Below are positions 1 to 8,500 of a stretch of 20,262 bases of DNA, piece by piece. Origin of the DNA: an uncultured Oscillospiraceae bacterium. GTDB lineage: Bacteria > Bacillota > Clostridia > Oscillospirales > Oscillospiraceae. Positions within the stretch are counted from its first letter, which is position 1. Each line of letters opens with the position of its first letter. The notes below the pieces were generated by a model. That model worked only from the letters and a program-made list of their open reading frames with translations, was not told where the DNA came from and made no database searches. The stretch is taken from NCBI GenBank assembly GCA_910588135.1, contig CAJUOT010000050.1, positions 1 through 20,262 of the forward strand, given 5' to 3'. Position numbers and translations under genes: made by a program.

Positions 1-48
1 CGACCACCGAGATCTACACTCTTTCCCTACACGACGCTCTTCCGATCT
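1..48 (+). other. Illumina TruSeq universal (P5) adapter, not genomic
   Basis: These 48 bases match the 3' 48 nt of the 58-nt TruSeq universal adapter from memory, including the familiar ends CGACCACCGAGATC and GCTCTTCCGATCT. Genomic sequence starts at about position 49. The adapter supplies the false last residues and false stop codon of the truncated cheR reading frame. This marks an untrimmed read end assembled into the contig terminus. Confidence 0.98.
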
Positions 49-365
49 GGGATGATCTTCTGGCAGAAGAGATCCAGATGCTCCTTCTCCCGCATGAAAA
101 AGGTGTAGTTGGTGGTGAGCTTATCCAGCAGCAGGGTAATCAGGTCATTGTCCTTGGTCTGGAGGACATGGTTGACAAAATCGGTGAAGCTGGTGTAGCC
201 CCGCTGCTTCAGGGGGGTGGACAGCCGGCCGGTGATGAGCTGCCGCTTTTGAGACAGGTCAATCCCGTAGTTGCCCTGCACAAATTTGACCAGACGGTTG
301 AAATCGGCGTCAGTGATGGTCAGAGCGGAAAAGGAGCCGCCCGCTCCGGTCCCCGGGCTAGTCAT
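49..365 (-). CDS. cheR: Chemotaxis protein methyltransferase CheR, N-terminal part (truncated by contig end)
   Basis: CheR transfers methyl groups from S-adenosylmethionine to glutamates of chemoreceptors, setting adaptation in the cytoplasm beneath receptor arrays. About 105 genuine residues remain: a helical CheR N-terminal domain (DFNRLVKFVQGNYGIDLSQK, then RQLITGRLSTPLKQRGY) and the start of the catalytic domain with the family motif TTNYTFFMRE, where CheR normally has TTNxTxFFR followed by H and F residues. The SAM-binding core is missing. The frame appears to end at 27, but everything below position 49 is adapter, so the stop is an artefact. Its ATG overlaps the cheW stop by 8 bases (ATGACTAG), which suggests translational coupling in a cheA-cheW-cheR operon. 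Confidence 0.93.
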
Positions 366-840
366 TGGGCATCAGCTGTTCGCAGTCCAGCACCATCATG
401 GTGCCGGAGCCGTCAGGCAGGGAGCACATACCCGACACCAGCATCTGGGTGCTGTTGGCGGGCATGGGCAGGATGTTGGCCTTGGGGATGTCCAGCATCT
501 GATCCACTGCGTCCACCAGGATGCCCAGCTGTACGTCCCCCAGGTTGATGACCACCACCAGGCTGTCATCCTCCTTGGTCTCCATGCCCAGGCGGGCACG
601 GATATCCAGAATGGGGATCATCTGGCCGCGCATATTGATGATGCCCCGGATGAAGGTGGGCAGCATGGGCAGGTAAGTAATGATCTGGTTGTTGAGGATC
701 TCCACCACATCCTCAGCCACCACACCCAGCTTCAGGTGGGCGGCCATAAAAATGAGGTACTTTTGGGAGTCCACCGTGTCATCCACGGTGTTCAGGGCCT
801 CCATTTCGTCCTGACGGGCGAATAAGATTTCATCATTCAT
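358..840 (-). CDS. cheW: Chemotaxis coupling protein CheW
   Basis: CheW bridges chemoreceptors and the kinase CheA in the membrane-associated signalling array. The 160-residue product is the usual size and a single CheW domain: QKYLIFMAAHLKLGVVAEDVVEIL at the start, the conserved PTFIRGIINMRGQMIPILDI segment in the middle, and LGILVDAVDQMLDI toward the end. The ATG at 840 is preferred because AAGGAGAG lies about 9 nt upstream. A longer frame opening at 876 would overlap the cheA stop and has no comparable ribosome binding site. The gap to cheA is 32 nt and the 3' end overlaps cheR, so the three genes are almost certainly cotranscribed. Confidence 0.95.
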   Translation of the reverse strand: MNDEILFARQDEMEALNTVDDTVDSQKYLIFMAAHLKLGVVAEDVVEILNNQIITYLPMLPTFIRGIINMRGQMIPILDIRARLGMETKEDDSLVVVINLGDVQLGILVDAVDQMLDIPKANILPMPANSTQMLVSGMCSLPDGSGTMMVLDCEQLMPND

Positions 841-848
841 AGGTTCTC

Positions 849-856
849 TCTCCTTA
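849..856 (-). promoter_or_regulatory. Ribosome binding site that fixes the cheW start
   Basis: On the minus strand AAGGAGAG sits about 9 nt before the ATG at 840. The alternative upstream ATG at 876 lies inside the cheA stop region without such a site. Confidence 0.8.
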
Positions 857-872
857 AATCCCCGATTCCTGC

Positions 873-2951
873 TCACATGGAGCGGGCCGCGGCGTACAGG
901 TTGGCCACGTCCAGGATGATGCTGATGCTGCCGTCGCTGCGCAGGGTGCAGCCGTTGATGCCGTAGGTTTTGATGTTGTAGCTGTTCACGTAGGCGGGCA
1001 GCTGCTTAACCACCACTTGCTGCTGGCCCAGCAGCTCATCCACAAACAGGCAGTAAGAGTGGTCCCCGGCCTCCAGCCAGATGAGCACGCCGTCCTCAAT
1101 GTCGGTACAGCCGCCCTGGAGCTGGTACAGGTCCCGGGCGCGGACAATCGGATAGAAATTGCCCTGGCACTTGATGATCTCGCCGCTGCTGGAGTCGTGG
1201 ATGACCTCGCCGGAGGACACCTTCATGGTGGACAGGATGTTGTTGATGGGGATGGTGAAAATGGAGTCGCCCACCGCCACCTCCATGCCGTCCATGATGG
1301 CCATGGTCAGGGGGATGCGGATGGTGGTGGTCATGCCCTTGCCCAGCTGGCTGGAAATGGACACGGTGCCGCCCAGCTCTTCCACGCCGCGCTTGACCAC
1401 GTCCATACCCACGCCGCGGCCGGAGAACTCGGTGACCTCGGTGTTGGTGGAGAAGCCGGGGGCCAGCAGGAAGTTGAGGATTTCCTTGTGGCTGTACTCC
1501 GCGTCGGGGGAGGCGATGCCCTGGCGGATGGCCTTGGCCAGTACCGCCTCGTCGTTGACGCCCCGGCCGTCGTCGATGATCTCGATGATGACCTCGCTGC
1601 CGGTGTCCCGGGCGGACAGGATGATCTCGCCCACGGGGTTTTTGCCGGCGGCCACGCGCTCCTCCTGGGTCTCCTCAATGCCGTGATCCATGGAGTTGCG
1701 GATCATGTGCATGATGGGGTCGCCGATGGAGTCCACAATGGTCTTGTCCACCTCGGTGTTCTCGCCGATGAGGGTGAGCTTGGCCGGGCGGTTGAGCTTC
1801 TTGGTCATGTCGCGCACAATACGGGTCATCTTCTGGAACACGCTGGACACGGGCACCATGCGCAGGGACATGGACACGTCCTGCAGCTCGTCGGTGAGCT
1901 TGCGCAGCTGCCGGGCGGATTTGGAGAACGCGTCCAGCACCAGCCCCTTCAGATCGGGGGAGGAGGTGACCATGGACTCGGTGATGACGATTTCGCCCAC
2001 CACGGCGGACAGCTGGTCCAGCTTGGACAGGTTGACGCTGATGAGGGTCTCCTTGGGGTGCTGCTGTTGCTGCTGCTGGGCGGCGGGTGAGGCGGGCGCG
2101 GGCGCCGCGGCCGGAGCGCTCTGGGCGGCGGGCGCCGTGGAGACGGCGGGCGCGGCGGCAGGCTTGGCCTCCTCCGGCGGCGGGCAGTCATAGGACTGGT
2201 AGCCCTGCACCGAGCCCACGCCCTTGACCACGGAGATGGCGCTGTCCCGGTCGCCGGTGGTTTTGAACATCAGGTGGAACCCATTGTCGATGATGGTCTC
2301 GGAGGTGGAGGGGTCGTTCTCCACATTGGCCGGCTCGAAGCGGAAGTCGTCGTCGCAGCACACGTCCCGGACGGCGGTGACCACCATGAAAGCGCGCAGG
2401 CTTTCCATGCCGCAGCCCTCCTCGAAGTTCACCCGCAGGGCATAGGGGAAACCGGCCTCCCCGGTGGGCGCGGCGGCGGGGGCGGGCGCAGGCGCGGCGG
2501 CGGGCTGGGCCGCGGGCGCGGGGGCCGCGTCGGGAACGGGTTCTCCCTTAATTTTAGCAATCAGGGTATTAATATTTGCCATGAAGCTGTCGATGTTCTT
2601 ATCAAGAGGCTCGTCTGCCTCCACCTTCTCCACCTCGCCGCGGAAGAAGTCGATGGACTGGAACACCACGTCGAACAGCGCGGGGCGGTTTTCCTCGGCC
2701 ACCACGGACATGGTGCCCTCCCGGATAATAAAGAACATATCCTCAATCCGGTGGGCCACAGTGGCCAGGGTGTCGAACTCCATCATGGCGGAGGAACCCT
2801 TGATGGTGTGCATGATGCGGAAAATTTCGTTTACGTTCTCCTGCGAGAAGGTATCCGCCTTTTCCGCCTCCAGCACGATGGTCTCCAGCTGTTCCAACAG
2901 GGTGTTCGTCTCATAGATGTACATATCAAGGATCTCGTTGCCGCTGCCCAT
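873..2951 (-). CDS. cheA: Chemotaxis histidine kinase CheA
   Basis: CheA autophosphorylates in response to receptor state and passes phosphate to CheY and CheB. The 692-residue product shows the full five-domain plan. P1 (about 1-110) carries the phospho-acceptor motif HTIKGSSAMM with His48. After an Ala/Pro linker comes a probable P2 response-regulator-binding domain (166-254). A second linker ends in six glutamines (near 290-297), then P3 dimerisation begins at ISVNLSKLDQL (about 301). The P4 ATPase (about 375-545) has the N box HMIRNSMDHGIE, the G1 box DDGRGVN, FLLAPGFST and the G2 box GRGVGMDVV. The P5 CheW-like domain (about 550-690) closes it. All key residues are present, so it should be active. 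GAGGTGGT lies before the ATG, and a sigma-D-type promoter lies upstream. Confidence 0.97.
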   Translation of the reverse strand: MGSGNEILDMYIYETNTLLEQLETIVLEAEKADTFSQENVNEIFRIMHTIKGSSAMMEFDTLATVAHRIEDMFFIIREGTMSVVAEENRPALFDVVFQSIDFFRGEVEKVEADEPLDKNIDSFMANINTLIAKIKGEPVPDAAPAPAAQPAAAPAPAPAAAPTGEAGFPYALRVNFEEGCGMESLRAFMVVTAVRDVCCDDDFRFEPANVENDPSTSETIIDNGFHLMFKTTGDRDSAISVVKGVGSVQGYQSYDCPPPEEAKPAAAPAVSTAPAAQSAPAAAPAPASPAAQQQQQQHPKETLISVNLSKLDQLSAVVGEIVITESMVTSSPDLKGLVLDAFSKSARQLRKLTDELQDVSMSLRMVPVSSVFQKMTRIVRDMTKKLNRPAKLTLIGENTEVDKTIVDSIGDPIMHMIRNSMDHGIEETQEERVAAGKNPVGEIILSARDTGSEVIIEIIDDGRGVNDEAVLAKAIRQGIASPDAEYSHKEILNFLLAPGFSTNTEVTEFSGRGVGMDVVKRGVEELGGTVSISSQLGKGMTTTIRIPLTMAIMDGMEVAVGDSIFTIPINNILSTMKVSSGEVIHDSSSGEIIKCQGNFYPIVRARDLYQLQGGCTDIEDGVLIWLEAGDHSYCLFVDELLGQQQVVVKQLPAYVNSYNIKTYGINGCTLRSDGSISIILDVANLYAAARSM

Positions 2952-2989
2952 AAAAGCACCACCTCAGTAAATATCTTTTATCCTTTGTA

Positions 2990-3016
2990 TTATCGGCAGG
3001 GCGCGGTCAAAAATTA
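2990..3016 (-). promoter_or_regulatory. Sigma-D/FliA-type flagellar promoter of cheA-cheW-cheR
   Basis: Read on the minus strand, an exact GCCGATAA -10 box (2990-2997) is preceded by a 15-nt spacer and TAAT (3013-3016), a 3-of-4 match to the TAAA -35 box. This is the Gram-positive SigD consensus with its usual spacing. Transcription would start near 2983, leaving about 30 nt of leader before the cheA ATG. It places the chemotaxis genes in the late flagellar regulon. Confidence 0.8.
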
Positions 3017-3054
3017 AGTGGGTTTTCTAAGATTTATCTCAGGGGTGTGAAAAA

Positions 3055-4479
3055 ATGCCTGATCTTTTGGGAGCGACCAACCCGGTGCCGGGTTATGACA
3101 ATACATCGGTCAACCGCAATATCCCGGTTTCACCCAGCAACACCCAGATTCAGAACGTCCCGGACCCCTCCCGGGTGACCGGGGCGGACAACCGCACCGA
3201 ACAGCAGGACGCCAGCCAGGGCTCGGGCCAGATCAGGTACGATTCCAATTTCCAGGCGTTTATCCAGCAGCTGCGTCAGGCTCAGGACATGAGCCAGAGC
3301 CTGTCCCGCCTGATGCTCCGGGAGGGGACGGCGGTGACCTCGGGCATGAGCGAGGGCATCGCGGAGGAGATGTCCCAGGCCATTGAGCTGCTGAAGATGG
3401 ACCAGGGGGAGCTGCTCAAGTTCCTCGCCGCCCAGATGAAGGCGGGCACCCGGTTCGGCGGGGCGCTGTTCGCCCTGCTGCGCAACGCCTATGCCCGGGC
3501 GGACTCGGAAGGGGTCCGGGGGGACATCCTCCAGTTTTTGAAAAGCTACAGCGACTGGTCGTCCACCGGCCATCTGGAGGGCAATCTGCTGCGCAATCTG
3601 GCCGCCATGGCCAAGGCCATGCCCGCCAGCTGGGGGGACCAGCTGCGGCAGCTTCTGGCCCAGCTGGAAAACGGCGTCGCCGCCGGGGACCGGCGGGGGA
3701 ACATCGGCCTTTTGCAGCAGCAGGTGATTCCCCTCATGTCCGCCTATGTGAGCCAGACCCACGACCTGGGCAGACCCCGGGAGCTGCTCAGCCTGCTCAC
3801 CCTGGACCTGGCGCGGTATGAGAACGGCTCGGAGGAAAAGCTCACCGAGGCGTTCCACCAGCTGGCAGGTTACGGCACGCTGAAGGGGATGCTGGGGGAC
3901 ATTGACGACAAGGCCCTGCTGAAGCTGCTCCAGGGCAGCCAGTTCAGCAAGGCGTCCCCGGCCACCCAGTTCAGCGACCATCTGGCCGCCGCCGCGGCCC
4001 GGGCCCTCCGGGGGGAGGGCAGCGCCGAGGTGCAGGAGGTATTCCGCAACCTGGTGTCCGCCATGCTGGTCAACGAGAGCGTCTATATGCCCATCAACCA
4101 CTATTTGATCCCCCTGGAGCTGGAGGGAAAGATGCTGTTTTCCGAGCTTTGGGTGGACGCCGACGCCGAGCAAAAGAAGGATGGGAAGGGCCAGGGCGAG
4201 AAGTGCATGAGGTTCCTGTTCAAAATCGACGTACAGGGCCTGGGCCTGTTCGATGTGGTGCTGTCCAGCCGGGAGCGGGAGGTGGACATCATGGTGGCCT
4301 GCCCGGAGACGGTGGTTCCCTTCTCCAAGCAGGTGGAGCGGACCATCTCCCAGATTCTGGTGCGCAATGAGCTGACGCCCACAGGGATCAGCGTGCGGAA
4401 AATGGAGCGCCCGGTGACGCTCACCGAGGTGTTCCCGAAAATTTTTGAAGGGATGAACAGCGTCAATGTCAAAGTATGA
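3055..4479 (+). CDS. FliK-like / YlqG-like flagellar-associated protein (hook-length-control-type C-terminus)
   Basis: The 474-residue product has no signal peptide or membrane segment. It has a low-complexity polar N-terminus (about 1-65, rich in N, P, S, Q), a long helical middle (about 70-330), and a C-terminal region from about 345 (LELEGKMLFSELWVDADA, then FLFKIDVQGLGLFDVVLSSR and VERTISQILVRNELTPTGIS). The beta/alpha pattern of that region resembles the FliK hook-length-control C-terminal domain. It overlaps by 14 nt an FlhB C-terminal paralogue, the same pairing as ylqG-ylqH in Bacillus, which strengthens the assignment. A role in type III flagellar export is inferred. The ATG at 3055 has AGGGGTG 7 nt upstream. 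It is divergent from cheA; no clear promoter of its own was seen. Confidence 0.65.
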   Translation: MPDLLGATNPVPGYDNTSVNRNIPVSPSNTQIQNVPDPSRVTGADNRTEQQDASQGSGQIRYDSNFQAFIQQLRQAQDMSQSLSRLMLREGTAVTSGMSEGIAEEMSQAIELLKMDQGELLKFLAAQMKAGTRFGGALFALLRNAYARADSEGVRGDILQFLKSYSDWSSTGHLEGNLLRNLAAMAKAMPASWGDQLRQLLAQLENGVAAGDRRGNIGLLQQQVIPLMSAYVSQTHDLGRPRELLSLLTLDLARYENGSEEKLTEAFHQLAGYGTLKGMLGDIDDKALLKLLQGSQFSKASPATQFSDHLAAAAARALRGEGSAEVQEVFRNLVSAMLVNESVYMPINHYLIPLELEGKMLFSELWVDADAEQKKDGKGQGEKCMRFLFKIDVQGLGLFDVVLSSREREVDIMVACPETVVPFSKQVERTISQILVRNELTPTGISVRKMERPVTLTEVFPKIFEGMNSVNVKV

Positions 4480-4798
4480 CGGCAGGCGGAACCCGTCGAA
4501 AAAGGCGGTGGCCCTCCAGTACGAGGCGGGGGACGGCGCGCCGGTGATCGTGGCCTCCGGCATGGGCTATATGGCGGAGAAGATCGTGGAGGTGGCCTCC
4601 GACAGCGGCGTGCCCATCTATGAGGACAACTCGCTGGCCACCATCCTCACCCAGCTCAAGCTGGGCCAGGAGGTGCCGGAGGAGCTGTACAAGGCCATCG
4701 TGGAAATCTATGTGTACTTTTTGCATTTCGACCCCAATAAAGTGGAGGAGGGCGCCGGGGCAAAGCCGGCGCCCCAGCCTGCGGGACAGGAGGAATGA
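4466..4798 (+). CDS. FlhB C-terminal-domain paralogue (FlhX/YlqH type, EscU/YscU/HrcU family)
   Basis: The 110-residue product corresponds to the cytoplasmic domain of FlhB, the specificity switch of the flagellar type III export gate, without its membrane part. Matching segments are NPSKKAVALQY, APVIVASGMGYMAEKI, VPIYEDNSLATIL, GQEVPEELYKAIVEIYVYF. The self-cleavage motif NPTH of true FlhB is replaced by NPSK (residues 9-12), so autocleavage is not expected. In Bacillus the equivalent YlqH-type protein can partly stand in for the FlhB C-terminus. It overlaps the FliK-like gene by 14 nt and runs into the PilZ gene, so the three are likely one transcript. The tail is Ala/Pro/Gly-rich. Confidence 0.85.
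   Translation: MSKYDGRRNPSKKAVALQYEAGDGAPVIVASGMGYMAEKIVEVASDSGVPIYEDNSLATILTQLKLGQEVPEELYKAIVEIYVYFLHFDPNKVEEGAGAKPAPQPAGQEE
4788..4793 (+). promoter_or_regulatory. Ribosome binding site that fixes the first PilZ start
   Basis: A perfect AGGAGG lies 7 nt before the ATG at 4801 but only 1 nt before the alternative ATG at 4795. The latter overlaps the stop of the preceding gene. The downstream ATG is therefore the likely start. Confidence 0.8.
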
Positions 4799-4800
4799 GG

Positions 4801-5409
4801 ATGGAGCAGAGCTTGTATCTGATGCTGGACAGCAAAGGCAACCCCATCGCGCGGGGAAGGGTCCAGGGGAAAACAGACGGCCCTTATTGGCAGATCCAGG
4901 TGGAGGACGGCAAGATCGACGAGATTTTGGAGCACAAGAAGCTGAAGCTCCTGTCCATTATGGACACCGGCCCCTCCTACGAAGGGATCATCGTGCGCAG
5001 CCGAAACGATATGATCCAGCTGGAGGTCACCAAGCTGACCCCGGACACAGGGGATATGCGCAAAAACCTGCGGGTAATCGTACATTTCAAGAGCTTTATT
5101 TATCCCCTGAGCGGCAGATGGGCCGGGCGCAGGGAGATTGAATCCAACGACTTGAGCGCCGGCGGGATCGCTTTTTTCACGGACTACAGCTTGCAGGTGG
5201 GGGAACGCCTGGAGGTGGTCGTCCCCGTTACCAGCCAGCCCCTGGTGCTCCAGTGCGAACTGCTGCGTATGCGGCCCACGGAGCGCAGCAGCATTCTGTA
5301 CGCCGCCAAGTTTATCGAGCTGTGCAACGACGAGGAGACCATGCTCCGGGAGTCGGTGTTCAATCTCCAGCTGCGGGGCCGGCCCAAGCCCTCCGGGCGC
5401 GGCGCCTAG
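4801..5409 (+). CDS. PilZ-domain cyclic-di-GMP receptor (YcgR-like), first copy
   Basis: PilZ proteins bind cyclic di-GMP and pass the signal to a partner, often the flagellar motor. In this 202-residue protein the C-terminal half carries both canonical binding motifs: RKNLR (R87 and R91, RxxxR) and DLSAGG (D117, S119, G122, D/NxSxxG). The N-terminal 85 residues form a beta-rich domain in the position of the YcgR N-terminal domain. No membrane segment is seen. It starts 2 nt after the stop of the FlhB-like gene, so it belongs to the same operon. That supports a role in controlling motility, although the motor contact itself is inferred. The tail (about 190-202) is basic and proline/glycine rich. 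Confidence 0.85.
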   Translation: MEQSLYLMLDSKGNPIARGRVQGKTDGPYWQIQVEDGKIDEILEHKKLKLLSIMDTGPSYEGIIVRSRNDMIQLEVTKLTPDTGDMRKNLRVIVHFKSFIYPLSGRWAGRREIESNDLSAGGIAFFTDYSLQVGERLEVVVPVTSQPLVLQCELLRMRPTERSSILYAAKFIELCNDEETMLRESVFNLQLRGRPKPSGRGA

Positions 5410-5424
5410 CTTAAAGGGAGCGCC

Positions 5425-5460
5425 GGGCGGCCCCCTGGACAGGGGCTTGCCCGCCCTCCT
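5425..5460 (+). terminator. Possible terminator after the FliK-like/FlhX/PilZ operon
   Basis: GGGCGG (5425-5430) can pair with CCGCCC (5451-5456), with an inner stem CCCCT/AGGGG (5432-5436 with 5441-5445). The following tract is only TCCTTT, so termination may be weak and the SLH gene could receive readthrough. Confidence 0.45.
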
Positions 5461-5490
5461 TTCACCATAGATCACCAGCAGACACGGACA

Positions 5491-5507
5491 GGCGCGCCCT
5501 GCGCGCC
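5491..5507 (+). promoter_or_regulatory. Perfect leader hairpin just before the SLH gene ribosome binding site
   Basis: GGCGCGC and GCGCGCC form a 7-bp all-G/C stem with a CCT loop, 3 nt before the AAGGA at 5511. It has no T-run, so it is not a terminator. A role in mRNA stability or translational control is inferred. Confidence 0.45.
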
Positions 5508-5527
5508 GGAAAGGAACGGTCACATCC

Positions 5528-8500
5528 ATGAGCAAACATCCGAACAAGGCTGCAAAACGAAACTGGCTGCGCCGGGGGCTGTCTGGCATCCTGTCCCTGG
5601 CGCTCATCCTTGCCCTGCTGCCGGGGACAGTGCTCCCCGCCCAGGCCGCCCACTGGGCCATGCCCTATGCCCAGAAGCTGGTGGAATGGGGGGTCATGCG
5701 CGGCGACAACGGCAACCTGGCCCTGGACCGGGCCATCACCCGGGCGGAATTCGTCGCCATGATGAATCGCGCCTACGGGTATACCCGGCTGGGCAGTATG
5801 CCCTTCCCGGACGTGCGGACCCGGGACTGGTATTACGAGGACATCAACATCGCCTATAATATGGGCTATTTCAAGGGCGCGTCCGGCTATGCCATGCCCA
5901 AGGCAAACCTGACCCGGGAGATGGCCGCTGTGCTGCTGGCCCGGAACATGATGCTCCAGCCCACCAAGGGCGAGGGGCTGGACTTCAGCGACAGCCGGGC
6001 CCTGAGCGAATGGAGCCGCGGGCTGGTGGGGGCCGCCGCTGAGATGGGCATACTGGGCGGCTATTCGGACGGCAGCTTCAAGCCCCAGCGGAATATCACC
6101 CGGGGCGAGGTGGCCTCCATGCTGGTCAAGGCCATTGGCACCCCCATCAATACCAAGGGTGAGCACACCCTGGGCGACGTGTACGGGAATGTCACCGTCA
6201 ACACCGCCGGGGTGAAGCTGCAAAACGGCACCATTGCCGGCAACCTCTACCTCACCGGCGGCATCGACCTGGGCGACGTGCTGCTGGAGAACGTCAACGT
6301 GCTGGGCGAGATCATCGTCAGCGGCGCGGGAGAGAGCCACTCCGCCCAGAGCAGCATCACCCTGCGCAATGTGACGGCCGAGGGCATGACGGTGGAGAGC
6401 ATCACCGACCAGTTTGTGACCATCCGGGCGGAGGGCATCACCAGCATCGGCACCACCACCGTGCGGACCAACGCCTATGTGGATGACTCCTCCCTGCCCG
6501 GCTACGGGCTGGATCTCATTGAGCTGGACGGCGGCAAGCTGCTCCAGCTGGCGGGCAACATCAAAGAGGTGATCAACCGCACCCCCGGCTCTGACCTCCA
6601 GGTGGTGCAGGGCTCCGCGGACAAGATCACCATGGACGAGTACGCCACCGGCTCCAAGGTCACCGTGGACGGGGACGCCCGGGTGGACGACCTCAATCTG
6701 GACGTGGCCACCAAGGTGGAGGGCGAGGGCGACATCAAGAACCTGAACGTGGGCGCTGCCGGCTCCACCGTGGAGCAGCTGCCCGACGACATCGTGATCC
6801 GTCCGGGCATCACCGCCGATATCAACGGGTCCACCATGAACAAGGTCCAGGCCGACGAATCCTCCGCCGATCCCCGGCTGGAGGCGGGCTATCCCAAGGT
6901 GAAGAACATCGCCCCCAACTCCGCCGACCTGGTGTTCAAGACCAACAAGCCGGGCACCGTCTATTGGGCGGTTACCGCCGTGTCCGACGGCTCCGTGAGC
7001 GAGGAAAACCTGATTAATCCGCCCAGCTACGGCGGGAGGATTCTCAAGTCTGGCTCTGTGAAGGCTGCCGCCGGCAAGACCGAGTATAACGCCTCCCCGG
7101 CCCTCTCCGGGCTGAGCCAGGCGGGCTCCTACTATGTCAGCGCCGTGTTTGTGGACAACCGGGACCAGCGCAGCCCCGTGAAGGTCACCGCCTTCAGCAC
7201 CCCGGACGGCACCGTGCCCGCCTTCAGCGACGGCCCGCGTATGTCCAGAAACACCACCGAGGTGGCGCAGGTCACCGGTATGCCCAACAAGAGCTGCAAG
7301 CTCTACTATGCCCTGCTGCCCGCCGGGGCCACGGCCCCCACCGGCGCGGAGCTCAAGGCCAACGCCGTGCCGGGCAACCTGGGCTATGGCGTGCGCGACG
7401 CGGTGAAGAACACCAATATCAACATCAACGTGAACGGCCGCCCGCTGGACCAGATGACAAAATATGTGGTCTACCTGTGGCTGGAGGACTACGACGGGGC
7501 CAAGAGCTCCCGGGTGTACTCCGTGCCCTTCACCACGCCCGACGAGCGGGCGCCGGTTATCGTCAACAGGCGGCAGTCCGGCCAGACGGAGAACGCCATT
7601 GAGCTGGGCGTCACCGTGGACGAGGCGTCCACCGTCTACTGGACGATCATCGCCGAGGGCAGGGACAACGAGATGGCTTTCGAGGGCCTGACGGACGAGA
7701 CTGCGGAGTTCAACCCGGATGACCGCGCCCTCCAGATGAAGATCGAGTCCGGCTCGGGCAAGTTTGTCAAGAACGGCCGGAAGCAGGTGTCCGCCAACAA
7801 CGCCAACAAAGAGGTCACCATCGGCCTGAACGAGACCCGGCCCCTGGACAGCGCCAAGACCGGCACCTCCTCCTACATCATCTACATGGTGGCCAAGGAC
7901 GCGGCGGGCAACTACTCCAAGGTGGAGAAGTTTGCCGTGAACACCAAGGACGACACCCCGCCCAGGCTGGAGCGGGTGGAGTTCACCCCCGCGCCCAGCG
8001 CCAGCGACGGCAAGCCCCGGGCAGACGCCACCATCAGCCTGGTCTTTTCCGAGAACGTCCGCGGCGGCGCGGGGACGGACAAGAAGTTCCTGGAGCTGTA
8101 CGAGGCGGTGAAGAAGGCCGTCAAGGAGAATCCCAAGGACACCAACGGCTTCGGCGCGAAGGAGGCCATGGAGGCGGAGGCGGCGGCCCGCAACAAGCTG
8201 GCCGAGGCCCTGTACGCCCACATCAAACTGTACCGCGGGCCGGTGGCCGGGGACACGGAGACGGAGGTTCCCTTCTGCAAGACCTGCGCGGCGGTGGAGG
8301 ATACAGCCACACCGGGCAACTACCGCATTGAAAACAGCTATACCGGTGCAAAGCCGTGGCTCATCAACTACTGCTACGCCCAGGTGAAGATGGAGGACGG
8401 CAAGCTGCTGGTCACCTTCCCCACGGTGAAGGACAAGGACGGCAATGTCGACGACCCCGTCACCGGGACCAGCGCCCTGCAGCTGGAGAGCGGCGCCACC

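Noticed and set aside
1017..2090. 357-codon plus-strand frame opposite cheA
   Set aside because: cheA on the minus strand has all kinase motifs. This frame is a His/Gly/Asp/Leu-rich antisense shadow.
2040..2160. CTG/GCG-rich tract as a simple-sequence repeat element
   Set aside because: It is the coding sequence of the CheA Ala/Pro/Gln linker, which is commonly low complexity.
3005..3033. TAAGAT at 3028 as the -10 box of the FliK-like gene
   Set aside because: No acceptable -35 hexamer lies 16-18 nt upstream (GGTCAA at best), so no promoter is claimed on the plus strand.
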